Positions 45,656 through 57,194 of a stretch of DNA of 64,000 nt are shown here, piece after piece. Source of the stretch: Cerioporus squamosus (lineage: Eukaryota; Basidiomycota; Agaricomycetes; Polyporales; Polyporaceae); NCBI GenBank assembly GCA_022592435.1, contig JABYQS010000004.1, forward strand, positions 434,001 through 498,000. Direction: 5' to 3'. Below the pieces are notes generated by a model. That model had not been told where the DNA came from. It did no database searches and saw nothing but the letters and a program-made list of their open reading frames with translations. A program made the position numbers and the translations under genes. The number at the start of each line of letters is the position of its first letter. The first letter of the stretch is position 1.

Positions 45656-48600
45656 GACGTTCGCTGCAAGGGGGAAGCTCTTCGGGAGAGGATGACGACG
45701 AGAGCAGAGCTGTGAAGTCACCAATTTCCCCTGATCCTAATGACGAACGCTGACGTCGTTATGTACACCAGAACATCAGCGGAGTCCAAACCCTCTTTCA
45801 AAAAGACCCCCGCCACCGCGCGCGTCCCGGGGTCCCCCGCCCGAAACACCGTCCTGGTGGAGAAGGTTGTTTTCCGCGTCCGCGCCCTCCAGCTCTTGCC
45901 CTCCTCGGCCCAGCCGCCCCCGCCCCCGCCGCGCACGTCGAGCGCAGGCGTGCGCTGGATGCTGCTCTCTCGCTGGGGCTCGCGGCGGGTGGGAGCGCAC
46001 ACGCCGTGCAGCCGCGTTCTGCCTCCACTGCACTGATGAGAACAGTCAGTTTTGACTCTTTCGGCCATCTTCTCACCGCCGGGCCTCGCGTGATCGAGTC
46101 TAGCCCGCTCTTCCTTTGACCCTTCGCATTGCACGCAGAGACGGTTTGTATCGGCACTCGTCTCTCCCGCTGCAGCCCCTCGCTCCTTTCCGCCTGCCGT
46201 GTGTGCGTCTCGACAGCCGTCTGCCTGCTCCGTGCACACAATCCTCGTCCCAGCCCTTCCATCCGAACCTTCCTCTCCGTCCGCGAGGCCATACCGCCCC
46301 ATCGATCCTCCTGTGTTGATCCGGCCCAGGTCCCATGACCTCCCTCCGTTCCGTCCTCCTCCAGCCCTCCAACTCCGAGCTGCCCTCCGAGCCTCCCTCC
46401 GTCGCAACCAGCACCTCCTCCATCGCGACATGCACGACAGAGCTTGCTCACCGTCTGCTGACATATCATCTCCGTTCGCTACTACTACTATCACGCCGAC
46501 CCTGCGCCCCCTCTTTCGCAGTGCCTGTTACGGACGCACGCTCTCATGAGAACAGCGCATGCACATCACGCCCCGTGCCTGCACAATCCGCCTATCTGCC
46601 ACACCGCGTTCTGACGCCCCGGCAAGCTTAACCACACTCTGATCGCACGTCTAACGCAACTGACGTGGCTGATGATCGTCCTCGGTCTCGGAGCGCGCAC
46701 AACGCCTGCGACTTATATGTACACTCAACTTAAGCCCACCGTGCAACCTGTTCGGCATCCTCATCATCAGCACACCGACGCTCGTCCTCCTCCATGCCCA
46801 CGTCACCCACCCGAATGCACGAACTCGTCGACGAGAGGCCGCACGTGCTCGCATTCAAGAGGCAAAACCGAAATGAAACGCACCCCGCGCGGGGTTCTTT
46901 CGCGCTGCGCCTTCCAGACGCACGGCCGGCCGACGGTCTAGCCGCCCCACACCTTCGCAATACACTCGCCATTCCCATGCACGTCGAGACGTGTCATTGG
47001 CCGTGACCGACTCCCTCGGCGCGACCATACCGTACGTGCCATGATAGTACAAGTACGTACGTTAACGTTACGGGGAATATAGACCACCGGCTTCGCGTTC
47101 CTGAGCTCCTCCACTTCGCTGCAACCCCCGTTCCCCCGCGACTGCGCCTCCCATGCACGGTCGTACTGCTCCACATCCACATCCACGACAGAATGCTATC
47201 GGTCCCGCTCTGGCTCCCAGGTACCTGGTACCGGCCTCTGTCGCAGCAGCAACGGGGGCGATCTTTTGCCGGGCTGACGTTAACGCTGCACATCCCCACT
47301 TTGCGCGAGCCGCGCTCTGGCCGAGGGATTTTCCGGACCTTCTTCTACCTATCGCCTCGGACAGATGGGCGGGCGGCGACAGACGTGTCCGCAGGCATCC
47401 CGACGCCTTCGCATGTCTATCTGTGTTCTTCCTCCGTCAAGAACTGAATGCCCTTGTGGCTGGGCCTGTGTCACGTTGGTCCCTTACGGCGGGGCGGGGA
47501 TGAGAGACAATGTTTGTGACGTCGTGAAGTTCGGACCCCTGTGCTTAGATAGCTTCGAAGTCAGTTTCCTAATGCATTACTGATGCCGTTGTGTGCCCTC
47601 ACCTCTGTGCTAGTAGTTTTCAGTGGTGTGCTTAACGACCACATGAGACATCGGCTGCGCGGATGCTACCATGCCACCATTGCGTTGTCAAGATGTGGTG
47701 AGGACCCGTGAGGCTCAGACTCAGAATCGACGTATGCCATGAATATCTGATGACGCGAGGTTCAGTCCGGTGAGCAGCAGCGTGGATGGGAATCGTCCAA
47801 GATATCTATGCCCCGACTGCGTGCGCGACGTGCTAAGTTCGATCTCAGCGGCGCGCACGCTATCTTAGTCTGGCTATCTCTACGCAAGCGACAGCGCGAT
47901 GACGCGATACGGCGTTCGCTTTGCAGCTCTTCCCTGGGCGCAGACGGACCGCACTGCGCACTGGGTGCTCCCACGTGTGTTCCATGGAAACAACTGCCAG
48001 CACGGTGGTCCGTAGACGGCCAAACCTAGACGGGATGTACTGCAGGAGATGCTCGAGAGGTGCCACTGCCATAGGACGTTGCTGGGACGTGCACGGCGAT
48101 GACGACGTATGCACCCTGCATAAGCCTCGGGCAATGCGCAGAAATTACTCGAGTGGACCACTCACCAGGCACCTAGATCGCGAATCGCGCTATAGCCAGC
48201 GAGCGGGGAAGCACGAGCACATCCACCGCCGTGCTCTCGGGTGGGGGTTGGGCCTGTCGAGAGCCGCGACAGTCGAAGGGCGTCGTGGCACTGGAATGGG
48301 ACAACTTCAAGTATGCTTGGACATGCTTCCCGTGGGATATCCTCCAAGCCCGAGGCCACCACCCTCGGGCCTCGGATGCTCGGATGCTCGGGTGGTCCGT
48401 GCCCACTGCCTTCGAGTTTCCAGTGTCAATATGGTACTATCTGCCCATCAAAGCCACTCGCAAGTAGGTACTTGTATAGAGCAGAGCGACGAAAACCCGG
48501 TCCCGGTCTCGTCGACCAAGGCGATCTGAACGTCGAAGAACTTCTGGTCAGCTCGTCCAGCAACGTGTCAACGGCTTTGTGGCGCACTCAGTTGAACTCT

Positions 48601-51600
48601 CGGCATTGACGTGAACGGCGCAGGGTCGGAGTTCGGAGCGCCCGTGCGCCCGGAACTTGGCGGTGTGAGCCCGCTCGCAAGCCCCGAGTGCACTCCAGAG
48701 CACAATTGGTTCCCCCGATGTTCGTTCGATTCATAGTACGAGGCTTGTTTCTCGGACCCCCGTCGATGCGAACAGGGTCCGAACGCGGTGCTGCCCAGAA
48801 GTCGGAAGGCACGTCAAGCTATCACCTGCCGTGGTCGGAATGTCGCCATATGCATGCGCCCCGGGGCCGCAGACCACGTCCCATGGAGTCTGGACTGGAT
48901 CGTCGTCTTCGGAGATGCAGCACCGCACGCCCAGTCGGAGGGGGGACCGATCTGCGTCGATACTGTATGGAATGGAGTGCATTCGAGCTGTCTGCCGTGT
49001 TCGGGCTGGTCACCTGGATGAAAACATGCAATGAGTCGTCGGTCTGCCAGTGCCATGCGGAGCTTACCGCCGTTTGTGACGCCTAGGCGGGTCGGTGAGG
49101 GCTCGACGTCGTAGGACGCAGTGGATAGGCTCGAGTAGGTGTCGAGGGCTGGAACCGTAAGATGTCTCCATGGGAGGTGACAAGTGGCAATCGTCTTCCT
49201 GTACGCTCTTTGGTCGCGGTGGTCAGCGCCAACGTCGGAGGACGTCCTGGCGAGGAAGACGTCTATGAGCGCTGCGCGGAGCTGGTATCGAAGTCATCGG
49301 TGTGTGCCTCACTTTACGATATGTGCGCTCGATCGTGATCGCCAGAGGGTCGGGCGAGCGACTGGGCCGCGTGCGCAACGGCAGAGCGTCCGAAGTCGAA
49401 CAGTGGAGCAGTTGGAATTGAGCCGTGGCGTGCTCTATTGAGCTGCGCAGCGGTGCGTGTCGTACAGCCGAGGGTTATAACCTGCAAGGTGTGTGCGTGA
49501 GCGGGGTTGTTAGGTGAAGAACAGAGCTACATAGAGTCACTAGTCTAAGAGTACGTACGTACGCGGACGGCGACACCACGCATTGCAAAGCTGAGGTTGA
49601 ACTCGTGATGAGATCACTGGAAGTCGCCGATGCTCAGGCTGGTATCGCCGATTATCCGCCTATATGCAAGACATCAGTATGCGCACTACGCCCGGGAAAG
49701 GGAACCGCCCTACCTCCGCGTCTGCGAGGGTATGCAGGTTTTGACAGGCATGGGTCTCCGGCCCCGAGAGTCTGGCCCTCGTATCGATTGTGCACCGACT
49801 ATTGGGGCGCTCGGAGGACCTTACAGGGTAGTGGATCCAGACATCGAAGGCCCGGTACCGTGTGTCTCGAAAGCGTCTGCGCCTCTTCCTCCCGTGGTCT
49901 TCCTTCGTGCGAACTGCCCATAGTGGCTTCTCCGGGCCCTACACCGGTGTTCCTGACAGTGGGACTTCACCAATGCAACGTCAGACTTCAGACAGCCGTG
50001 CCGCCCAGCTGCCGGGTTGTGAAGTGGGGTGTGCGGGGTAGGGATGCCACAAGATGCCGCGCTGCCACTGGAACTCAATTCCAGTCAAGCAGGCTCGGCC
50101 ATCCCTGTCAAGACAGGACTTCTGTATCTCCGCTGTGCTGGGAGCACGGTCGCGGAGCCCGGGCCCGGGATGTGGGGGGATCGCTGCGGATTGCGGCTCG
50201 CTCGGGGTGTCTTGCCAGTGACTGTTACGCTGTCGGACAGCACGTCGCAGAACGTTGCGGATGATATCACTTTACTGGGTCACTGTGTGAAGAGCGTGAG
50301 GAGCGTATCCAGACCACTAGATGCTGGGCGTACACTGCTCGGGAAGGTCTGGGCTGCCATTCGATAGCGAATCCAGGCCTCTTCGCGCAGAGGGAAAGAG
50401 GGGAGTCGAAGGCCACGGACATTGGCCATGTCCATCCGTGACCAGTACCTATTCTTGGACGAGAGCATGGGATATCCGGGAGCTAAGTCGTCCGCGCGCC
50501 CCAGCTTAGGTGAGGCCAGCCTCGTCGGTTGGACTGCACAAGCAGGACTTTCGGGCCCAGGAGCTCGCAGAGAGATGGCATCGAGTTAAACCAACTTCTC
50601 GTAGGTCCGGAATATGTTTTGAACTTCCCTGCATCTGCTGCTGACATGTCTGGGCGAAGTGCATTACGGCTGGAGGATGGAAGGAGATCAGATAATAATC
50701 GCGACATGGTCGACTACAAGCTCACGTTGTTTCGTGGGGGTTCCGAGGCCCACGCGTGGTGACGAAGCGTCCGGAGCCCCGACGACGACTGGACAATGTT
50801 GAGGTGCAGTCAATAGACGGGCAACAACTCAGAGGAGTTAGGGAACGATTCAAGGGGGCAGGGGGGAGGGCGGGGAAGGGGGTTGCATGAGGGACACGGT
50901 CAGTCATCCGATGTGCACACTACGAACTGGAAGAGCACGTAAGCGCTCGAGCACGGCCGCCTTGCATGATCTATTTCGTACGGCAAATCGCAGAACACCT
51001 TCATAGCTATAAGCTGTCTGTAAGCCACGAGTACAATGCTGTGATAGAAACCCACTTACGAGCTCGAACTCTGCATGGATACTGAAAGAGAGCATATCAT
51101 CCAGAGAGCACAAGGCTCAATCACGACCTAGAGAACGAATGCTTTAACCCAAACGATAACACGCGAGACTTCACCTTACTATAGCCCTCCCCAACATATA
51201 TTAGGAAGTCGGTAGTCAGTGTTCAGAGGGCAGACACTACTTCACCTGATGGCAGCGTCTACCTGCAGTCCATCCCACTCGCAAGCTGAAGCGCTGACGA
51301 CCTAGTTCAACTTGCTTCACGAGTGGCCGGGGCAATCGCTGTAGTTCGAAGCGGAGAACTAACATGCTTCAACCGGAAGTCACGCGGCAGCGAGTTGGCA
51401 TAGGCTATAGAAAAGCATGTAACCGTACAAGGGCCATACAGGGATGAGTAGAGGATGCGAGTAAACATAACAATCGTGGGAGTGCGACCCTGCTCGCATG
51501 CGTGTAAGTTGATACTGCCAGCCAAACCCCGAAGCAGGACTGACTGCTGACTGCTCTGGCAGCTGCCGCTGCATACCATCGACTGTACGCCGATTTTGTC

Positions 51601-51606
51601 GAGGGC
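45656..51606. other. gene-poor region of 6 kb
   Basis: No intact gene was supported. The first kilobase upstream of the bZIP factor is pyrimidine-rich with open frames on both strands and probably holds a long promoter/leader. From 48.6 to 50.9 kb the minus strand has F-box-like fragments broken by stops (listed separately). A TACG run occurs near 49550-49562. Small frames elsewhere show no recognisable domain. Confidence 0.4.
50280..50707 (-). pseudogene. possible F-box/LRR-like gene fragment
   Basis: Two minus-strand frames separated by stops read DMSAADAGKFKTYSG followed by MPSLCELLGPKVLLVQSNRR, then ANVRGLRLPSFPLREEAWIR and ASSGLDTLLTLFTQ. The style resembles the middle of polypore F-box proteins as I recall them. 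There is no clean start and no F-box itself, and flanking sequence back to about 48.6 kb has only short scraps. This is a weak call based on pattern memory. Confidence 0.25.
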
Positions 51607-52401
51607 TTATACCTTGAAGCCACGGGACTTTCGGCGACCACGGGCGCGCTCGAACTGCAAGACGTTTAGTGTAAGAAACCGGACGTATCCTGACGGAAAC
51701 TAATAGACGTACTTTGCGGCCCTTGGAAGTGGTGTAGGGCTTCTTGTGCTTGTGGGGGCCCATACCGAAGTGCTTGACCGCCTCACGGGTGTTCCTCTTG
51801 CCACGGAGGAGGATGGTGTTCGAGCCAGTAGGCGCACGGAGCGCGAGCTGGTCGAGGGTGAGGATCTCGCCACCAGCCTTCAAGATACGCTCCTTGGCAG
51901 CGGTGGTGAAACGGAGGGCGGCGATCGTGAGCTTGGGGACCTCAATCAAGCGGACATCATCCGTCACGGTGCCAACAGTGACGATGACCTTGGCATCCCG
52001 GTCGGGCGCGTTCTCAGTCTCCTTGACGATGCGAGAGAGGGAAATGGGAGGGCGGTTGATCTTGGAGAGGAAAAGGCGGTGGAGGATCGTCTGAATGAAG
52101 AACAAACCGATAAGTCCCAACTTCATCTAAGTCGCAGAATCTCGAATGACCTTGTTGAACGCGGAGTCCGTGCGCCTAGCCAGGAAACGGTAGAGCTAGT
52201 GGATGCGTCTCTTCAGCGAATGCCAATAGGTTCAAGTTCATAGAACGTACCTTGACCAGCAAGAGAAGGTAGGGATCCTCGCTCTTGGGAGCCGTGCGGT
52301 TGCCCTTCTTGACGTGGTGCTTTTTGATGTCGATACCCTGGACACAAAGACAGCGTTTAGAGAATGTGCGAGGACGTCGAGCAGCACGGCGCGCTCACCA
52401 T
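51607..52401 (-). CDS. RPL18: 60S ribosomal protein L18 (eL18)
   Basis: Structural protein of the large ribosomal subunit. Exon 1 contributes only the ATG at 52401-52399, directly followed by gtgagc. Exon 2 is [20 protein letters not shown] then DPYLLLLVK. The next exon gives [17 protein letters not shown]. The long exon gives [20 protein letters not shown], then [40 protein letters not shown] and [20 protein letters not shown]. The last exon is [15 protein letters not shown], stop TAA 51607-51609. Length and ends match the eukaryotic eL18 family. The gene is divergent from the TRA2-like gene, with 183 bp between start codons. Strong expression is expected. Confidence 0.96.
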
Positions 52402-52584
52402 CTTGCTCTTGCCGGAATTTGCGGTCGGGGTCGTCTGGCTGCACGCACTGGCGTCGGGCGGTGGCAAGCGGTGGCTGAGAACTGTACATGACCTCCCATT
52501 AAGGTTTGGCGCAAGCCGCGGACTTCGAAAATTGCACGACTTGGTCGCCAAACAAGGACAAACGCCCTGCAAAATCCAACCACC
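52402..52584. promoter_or_regulatory. short bidirectional promoter, RPL18 / TRA2-like
   Basis: Only 183 bp separate the two start codons, so both promoters and both 5' leaders must lie within it or extend into the first introns. Both genes put an intron directly after their ATG. The region has no clear TATA box. Co-expression of a ribosomal protein and a splicing factor is inferred from the arrangement. Confidence 0.6.
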
Positions 52585-53691
52585 ATGGTGAGTCTAGGCG
52601 TCCTCGCTGCGTGCCACGTCGTCCTCGTTGGGCCCGACGATGTGCTCGCACTTCCTCACGACTTGCGTGAATACTGACCAACACCTCATCTCTCATCACT
52701 GTCATAGTACGCCGACGCTGCTCCCGCCGCCGATCCCTACACCGAGGCCTATAACCCCGAGCCTGCCCCTGCGGCGGCACCCGCCTCCGAATCGCGCGAC
52801 CGAGACCTCCCTCCTCCTTCTAGAGGGCGGTCCCGTTCGCGGAGTCCTGTGCGATCTTCCAGCTACCGTCGGTCGCCTCCTCCCCGTCGTCCCCCCCAGG
52901 CACCTATGGTCCGTCTTTCATCTGTTACACGTGTCCACTGCATGCTGACCTGGCGAAGCAGGCGCCCACTCCTTCCAACGTGTTGGGAGTCTTCGGGTTG
53001 AGTATCCGGACAACTGAACGCGACTTGGACGACGAGTTCAGCCGTTTCGGCCGCGTTGAGAAGGTGGTGATCGTGTATGACCAGAGGGTGAGTCCTTCAA
53101 ATCGTGCTTGTGCGGCATCTTACTCATCGTTGTGCAGTCGGACCGGTCTCGTGGCTTCGGATTCATCACCATGTCCACCGTCGATGAGGCTGGTCGCTGC
53201 ATCAAGGAACTCAACGGTGTGGTGAGTAGTTCTCTTCCCGCCACCAATGTTCGCTATTGACATATGGGGTGTAGGAACTCAATGGTCGTCGGATCCGTGT
53301 CGACTATTCAGTCACTGACCGGCCTCATGCTCCCACTCCCGGAGAGTACATGGGCCACAGGCGCCGTCGTGGCGGCCGCGACGACTACTCTGGCGGCAGG
53401 GACTGTGACCGGTATGATCGGTACGGTGACAGGGACCGTCGTGACCGTGACCCGTACAAGAGTCGCGACGACAGGGACCGCGACTACTACGGCAGGGACA
53501 GCAGGGATAGCAGGGACTGGCGCGACCGCCGCAGCCCCCCACCTCGGTCCCGCTACTCACCGGAGTACAGAAGGCGTAGGAGCTACTCGAGAAGCCCTCC
53601 TCGCGGCAGCAGCCCTGCTCGCGGTCGCGACTATGATGCGCCCACCTCCAGTGCTGCGGCCGCCAACGGCAATGGCGATTCTCGCTGGTGA
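52585..53691 (+). CDS. TRA2-like SR splicing factor (RS-RRM-RS)
   Basis: Exon 1 is the ATG alone, followed by gtgagt. Exon 2 starts [20 protein letters not shown] and carries the first RS-type region ([20 protein letters not shown]). The RRM is split by introns. RNP2 lies in [20 protein letters not shown], followed by [17 protein letters not shown], then RNP1 [20 protein letters not shown] and [20 protein letters not shown]. The linker is [19 protein letters not shown]. The C-terminus is a long Arg/Asp/Ser-rich region with RDRR and SRSPPR elements, ending GNGDSRW (TGA 53689-53691). TRA2 proteins bind exonic purine-rich enhancers and regulate alternative splicing (family knowledge). The linker after the RRM (TPGxYxG) is characteristic of TRA2. 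Confidence 0.92.
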
Positions 53692-55309
53692 AGCAACTGC
53701 TGTGCGTTGATTGTCTATAATCGTGCTCACTGTTGTGGCTCTGCTTTGATTGCTTGGGAAGAGCGGCCTGCTATGGAAGCCTAGGGCACAGACAGATGTC
53801 AAGCAGAAGGGCGCTGCGGTCTCGTACCTGCAAGGCTTACGTATCCTCAAGTTGTTCCTTTCCCCCTCTCCGGACTCCGTTCCCCTCTTCAATAGCACAA
53901 AACCAACCTGTCAAGTTTGCTTTCCGTATCGCCTTCAATGTTCTGTATCTTCCTACATGAAAAGATTGCAAGGCCAAGACGTCTGGTGAATGATGGCAAG
54001 ATGGACACGTCAAGCACGCCATCATCGTATGGGGACGAACGTCACTGAAGTTGCCGTATCTGGATGAACGTCGTCGTCGATTGCACCGCATAGCCCCCGG
54101 TAAGGTTGACGTGTTGCTGTTCGCTGACGTTTACGTAGGACATGGGTTGCGTGAAGGCATGCAATACGCGGCCATTGAAGGTGAACGCGGATCCGCACCA
54201 GACTTATATCTGGACGATCACGGCGTTGGGTCAGGATTGGTGGATGTCATATTAGAATAGGTGAGCTGTTATCGTAAGCCTGTACTGTACTGTATGCTGG
54301 TAGTTATGCAAATACAATAGCGCTTTTTAATCGTCCACTAATTGTGCGTGGACTACCGCAGCAAGTCGTCGAGTGCAGTAAGCTGTGTGTCCCGACCTGC
54401 CACTCGGAATTGAGAGGGTCTCATACCCGAACATGCAAGAGTGCCCTGCTATAGTCTACGGCGACCTCGACGTTCCGCTCCTGTCTCCACGACGAACACT
54501 ATGAGCTTTGAGGGTTGAGGCGGCGTGTAAGGTGGCCATGCCCCCATGTGGGTATCGTGGAAGAGGTACGCACACTGCAATCCGACGAGGTCATCCATCG
54601 AGGCCGCTTGACATATATGCTCCAGGACTCGGAAGCATCGCGACTATCCAGTCGCGAACATTACGGTGCCAACTGCGACAGTCGACGTCGAATATTCGGT
54701 CAAGGAGGAGACAGCGTAAAGCTCGCAGAGCTCTGGAGGGAAGCTGACGACGTCGCTGAGCCTTGTCAGAATACTCGCGTCCCCTTGGCAGAACAACTTG
54801 AGACAGCCCGCAGCGCACATACAAGGAACCCCCTGGAACCCTTCGTCCAGATTCTCTGACTCAGAGCAGCAGTTCACATGGCAGATGGTGCGGCGTTGTT
54901 ATCTCGCGATGCTCGAATGCTATGGTGAGGGTTCGGTTGGGCTTCTCCACCCTAGGAATTCCGCTCACAAGTCACAGAGTTCTCTGCGCCGTTGTCAAGT
55001 ACGGAGCACCCATGACCTGCGGGCGGGCGGGGCATCACGTTATGGCGAAGTGCTCCTCACAGGGCAAGAGGTGCTGCGAGGTTGGATGTGTGGCCTTCCC
55101 ATGCTTTACAGTAACGAACATGAGATAGAAGGCGGTTGTCTCGACTGCCACAATCTCTTGAAGAGTGTTTAGCTGGAAGTCCGTGAAGTAGAACGAGAAC
55201 TCTTGCTCAGAAAAGGGCTCATTACGCAGTGGAGACCTAGATTAGACGTGTCTGTCAGTATGCAGTGGGCCGCTCTGATCCTCGAGGGGTCCTAACTGAC
55301 CAGTGAAAC
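53692..55309. other. intergenic region, 1.6 kb
   Basis: This contains the 3' UTR of the TRA2-like gene and sequence downstream of kinase-like copy A. A minus-strand stretch at about 55030-55240 reads SPLRNEPFSEQEFSFYFTDF and on to YLMFVTVKHGK and could be a 3' exon of copy A joined through an acceptor near 55240. It has no counterpart I could see behind copies B and C. Nothing else was recognised. Confidence 0.35.
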
Positions 55310-55600
55310 CATGTCCAGGATTGGGCGGGCGGCGTACGGCTCCTCGCGTAACTGTGTCCTCCATAGTCGACGGACTGTCCACACGTCCTCATCAATTTGA
55401 CGGAAGTGCTGAAGCGCCTCCATCGCACTCGGCCTGTCAGCGAGCTCCTGTGCTGTCATCCGAGATGCTAGAGGCGCGAGCATACCGACGTTCGCAAATT
55501 TCTGAGACTGTCTCAATCGCGGTGTCGAATCGAGTCAAGCTATGAGACGCACCTCCAAGAACGACTTGCGAAACAGGTTGCCCGGTATGAAAACGTCGAC

Positions 55601-55684
55601 ACTGATACACTGGTTACCGGGATGTCCGGTCTTGACAGGGACGTTCCGGAGCTGTCCAAGGACGTACCCTACGACCCCTTCAAG
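55601..55684. other. 84 bp inverted segment inside kinase-like copy A
   Basis: On the plus strand this stretch translates to TDTLVTGMSGLDRDVPELSK followed by DVPYDPFKV, the block that copies B and C encode on the minus strand at the equivalent place. In copy A it therefore lies backwards. It is bounded by gtcgac (55595-55600) and gtcgtc (55685-55690), short elements that can act as an inverted pair. The length is a multiple of three, so the host frame stays open. Confidence 0.85.
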
Positions 55685-55961
55685 GTCGTCTGGAGCGAAA
55701 AGTGTCGATATACCGAAGTCGATGTAGTAGTATATGACAGGGAGGGTTGACCGGGGAAGAACAGGAGCTGGCTTCGTGACTTGATCCGGCAGGCACAAGT
55801 CTGCTATAGGATGGAAGCCCTCAGGGTAGAGAACGGTCGCGTCCACGAGAACGTTCCTATACGCGCAATCACTAGGAGGTGCATGTGTGGGTGGGCTAGT
55901 ACGCGGCGGACGTCATGCGATACACTCACCGGTGCGCAACGTTGTGTTCATGCATGAAGAC

Positions 55962-57194
55962 ATCAGGAAAAACTCCCTTTGCTAATGGTCCCTAATGAGC
56001 CATAATTACGGCGATTAGAACGTATTAGCCAATTAGTATAATTCGGTAGGTCCCTTGATAATGAGCAGTCAGTATCGCGGTATTAGATGCAATTAGAGGA
56101 CACTCACAGGGCTTGCAGCTGCTACTTGTACTTCAGGACGAGCAGATCATGGCAGAGTAGCGCAGAAATAGAGTGTATTGTTTATGTACGACGGTCATAT
56201 ACATGCATATGGTACTCTACTGTACGTTCGAGTCCCGAGTCACCGGTGCAGAGTTGCGACACAACCAAACGGAGGACGACGAACACAGGAGGCTCAGGTG
56301 GGCAAGCACGATGTCGGTACTTGCCTATGAATAGTGGCGGATGATTACTCACAACAAAGCTACAGCCAGCAGGGTAGCACACCGGTGACTGCTCACGTCC
56401 CGGTACCCACCGCCGTCAAAGTTAAACGATCATACGCATACCCACATGATGACACGGGGTACCGGAAGTCCGCGTAACGTTTAGCGGCACGACACCCGCA
56501 CCTCCGCTGGTGGCACTATGATGGGGGGAGAGTGGTGAGAAAGCACCGCAAAATGGATGCGCAACTGGTGGAGTCGCCCGATGATGCCTGATGAGGAAAC
56601 TTACCAGTTGACAGAGAGTTCTTGAGCATTGTGTGTACTAGAGATACACAGTGAATGTGGGCGACGTAAGTACTTGCTGCCTTTGAGCCATGCACACAAC
56701 GGTCCTCCTGAGCTTGCCAGAGCCAGACCAAGATGTCAAGAAGCCCTCAAGCAGAACACAGCTAGGCGCCAGAGTACAGACGGAGATAGGCACTAGAACA
56801 AGAGCGCAGAGCCACGACGATGTCAAGCAGCAGCCGAGAGTCGAGGAAAAGATATCGGTGAGACTGAGCGCGTAGGAGGAGAGGAAAGAGCGAGCGGAAG
56901 GATTTTCGCAGGCGCTTCACCTACCGGCACTTGCCGGATAGGTTTAGGGCAGGCGGACTTGCACTTGACTTCGGAAAGAAGGGCTGCACTCAACCTCGTA
57001 CCGCGTCAATTCAGTCGATTTCCGGCATACTTTGGGCTCCAAACTTGAGTCTACCGACGGTGTCACATATCAGCGACACGTTGTAACTTCGGGAACTGTG
57101 TAAGTCAACAGACCCACCAATTAGTTGACATTAGTACATTATCCCGGCCTAACCACTAATTTAGCACTAATTAGCAAGGGGAGTTTTCCCTGAT
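55962..57194. mobile_element. non-autonomous DNA transposon with terminal inverted repeats
   Basis: The left end reads ATCAGGAAAAACTCCC then TTTGCTAAT. The right end, reverse-complemented, reads ATCAGGGAAAACTCCC then CTTGCTAAT, so about 25 bp match with two or three differences. Flanking bases suggest a GTC duplication (GTC before the right end and GTC after the left end on the minus strand), not certain. The interior is AT-richer than the surroundings near both ends and has no transposase-like frame. It interrupts kinase-like copy A immediately upstream of the VFMHEHNVAHR exon, where copies B and C have an ordinary short intron. Confidence 0.75.

Noticed and set aside
56170..56245. tRNA-like T-loop string GTTCGAGTCCC
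   Set aside because: No matching acceptor stem, D-arm or anticodon arm could be formed; it lies inside the TIR element.
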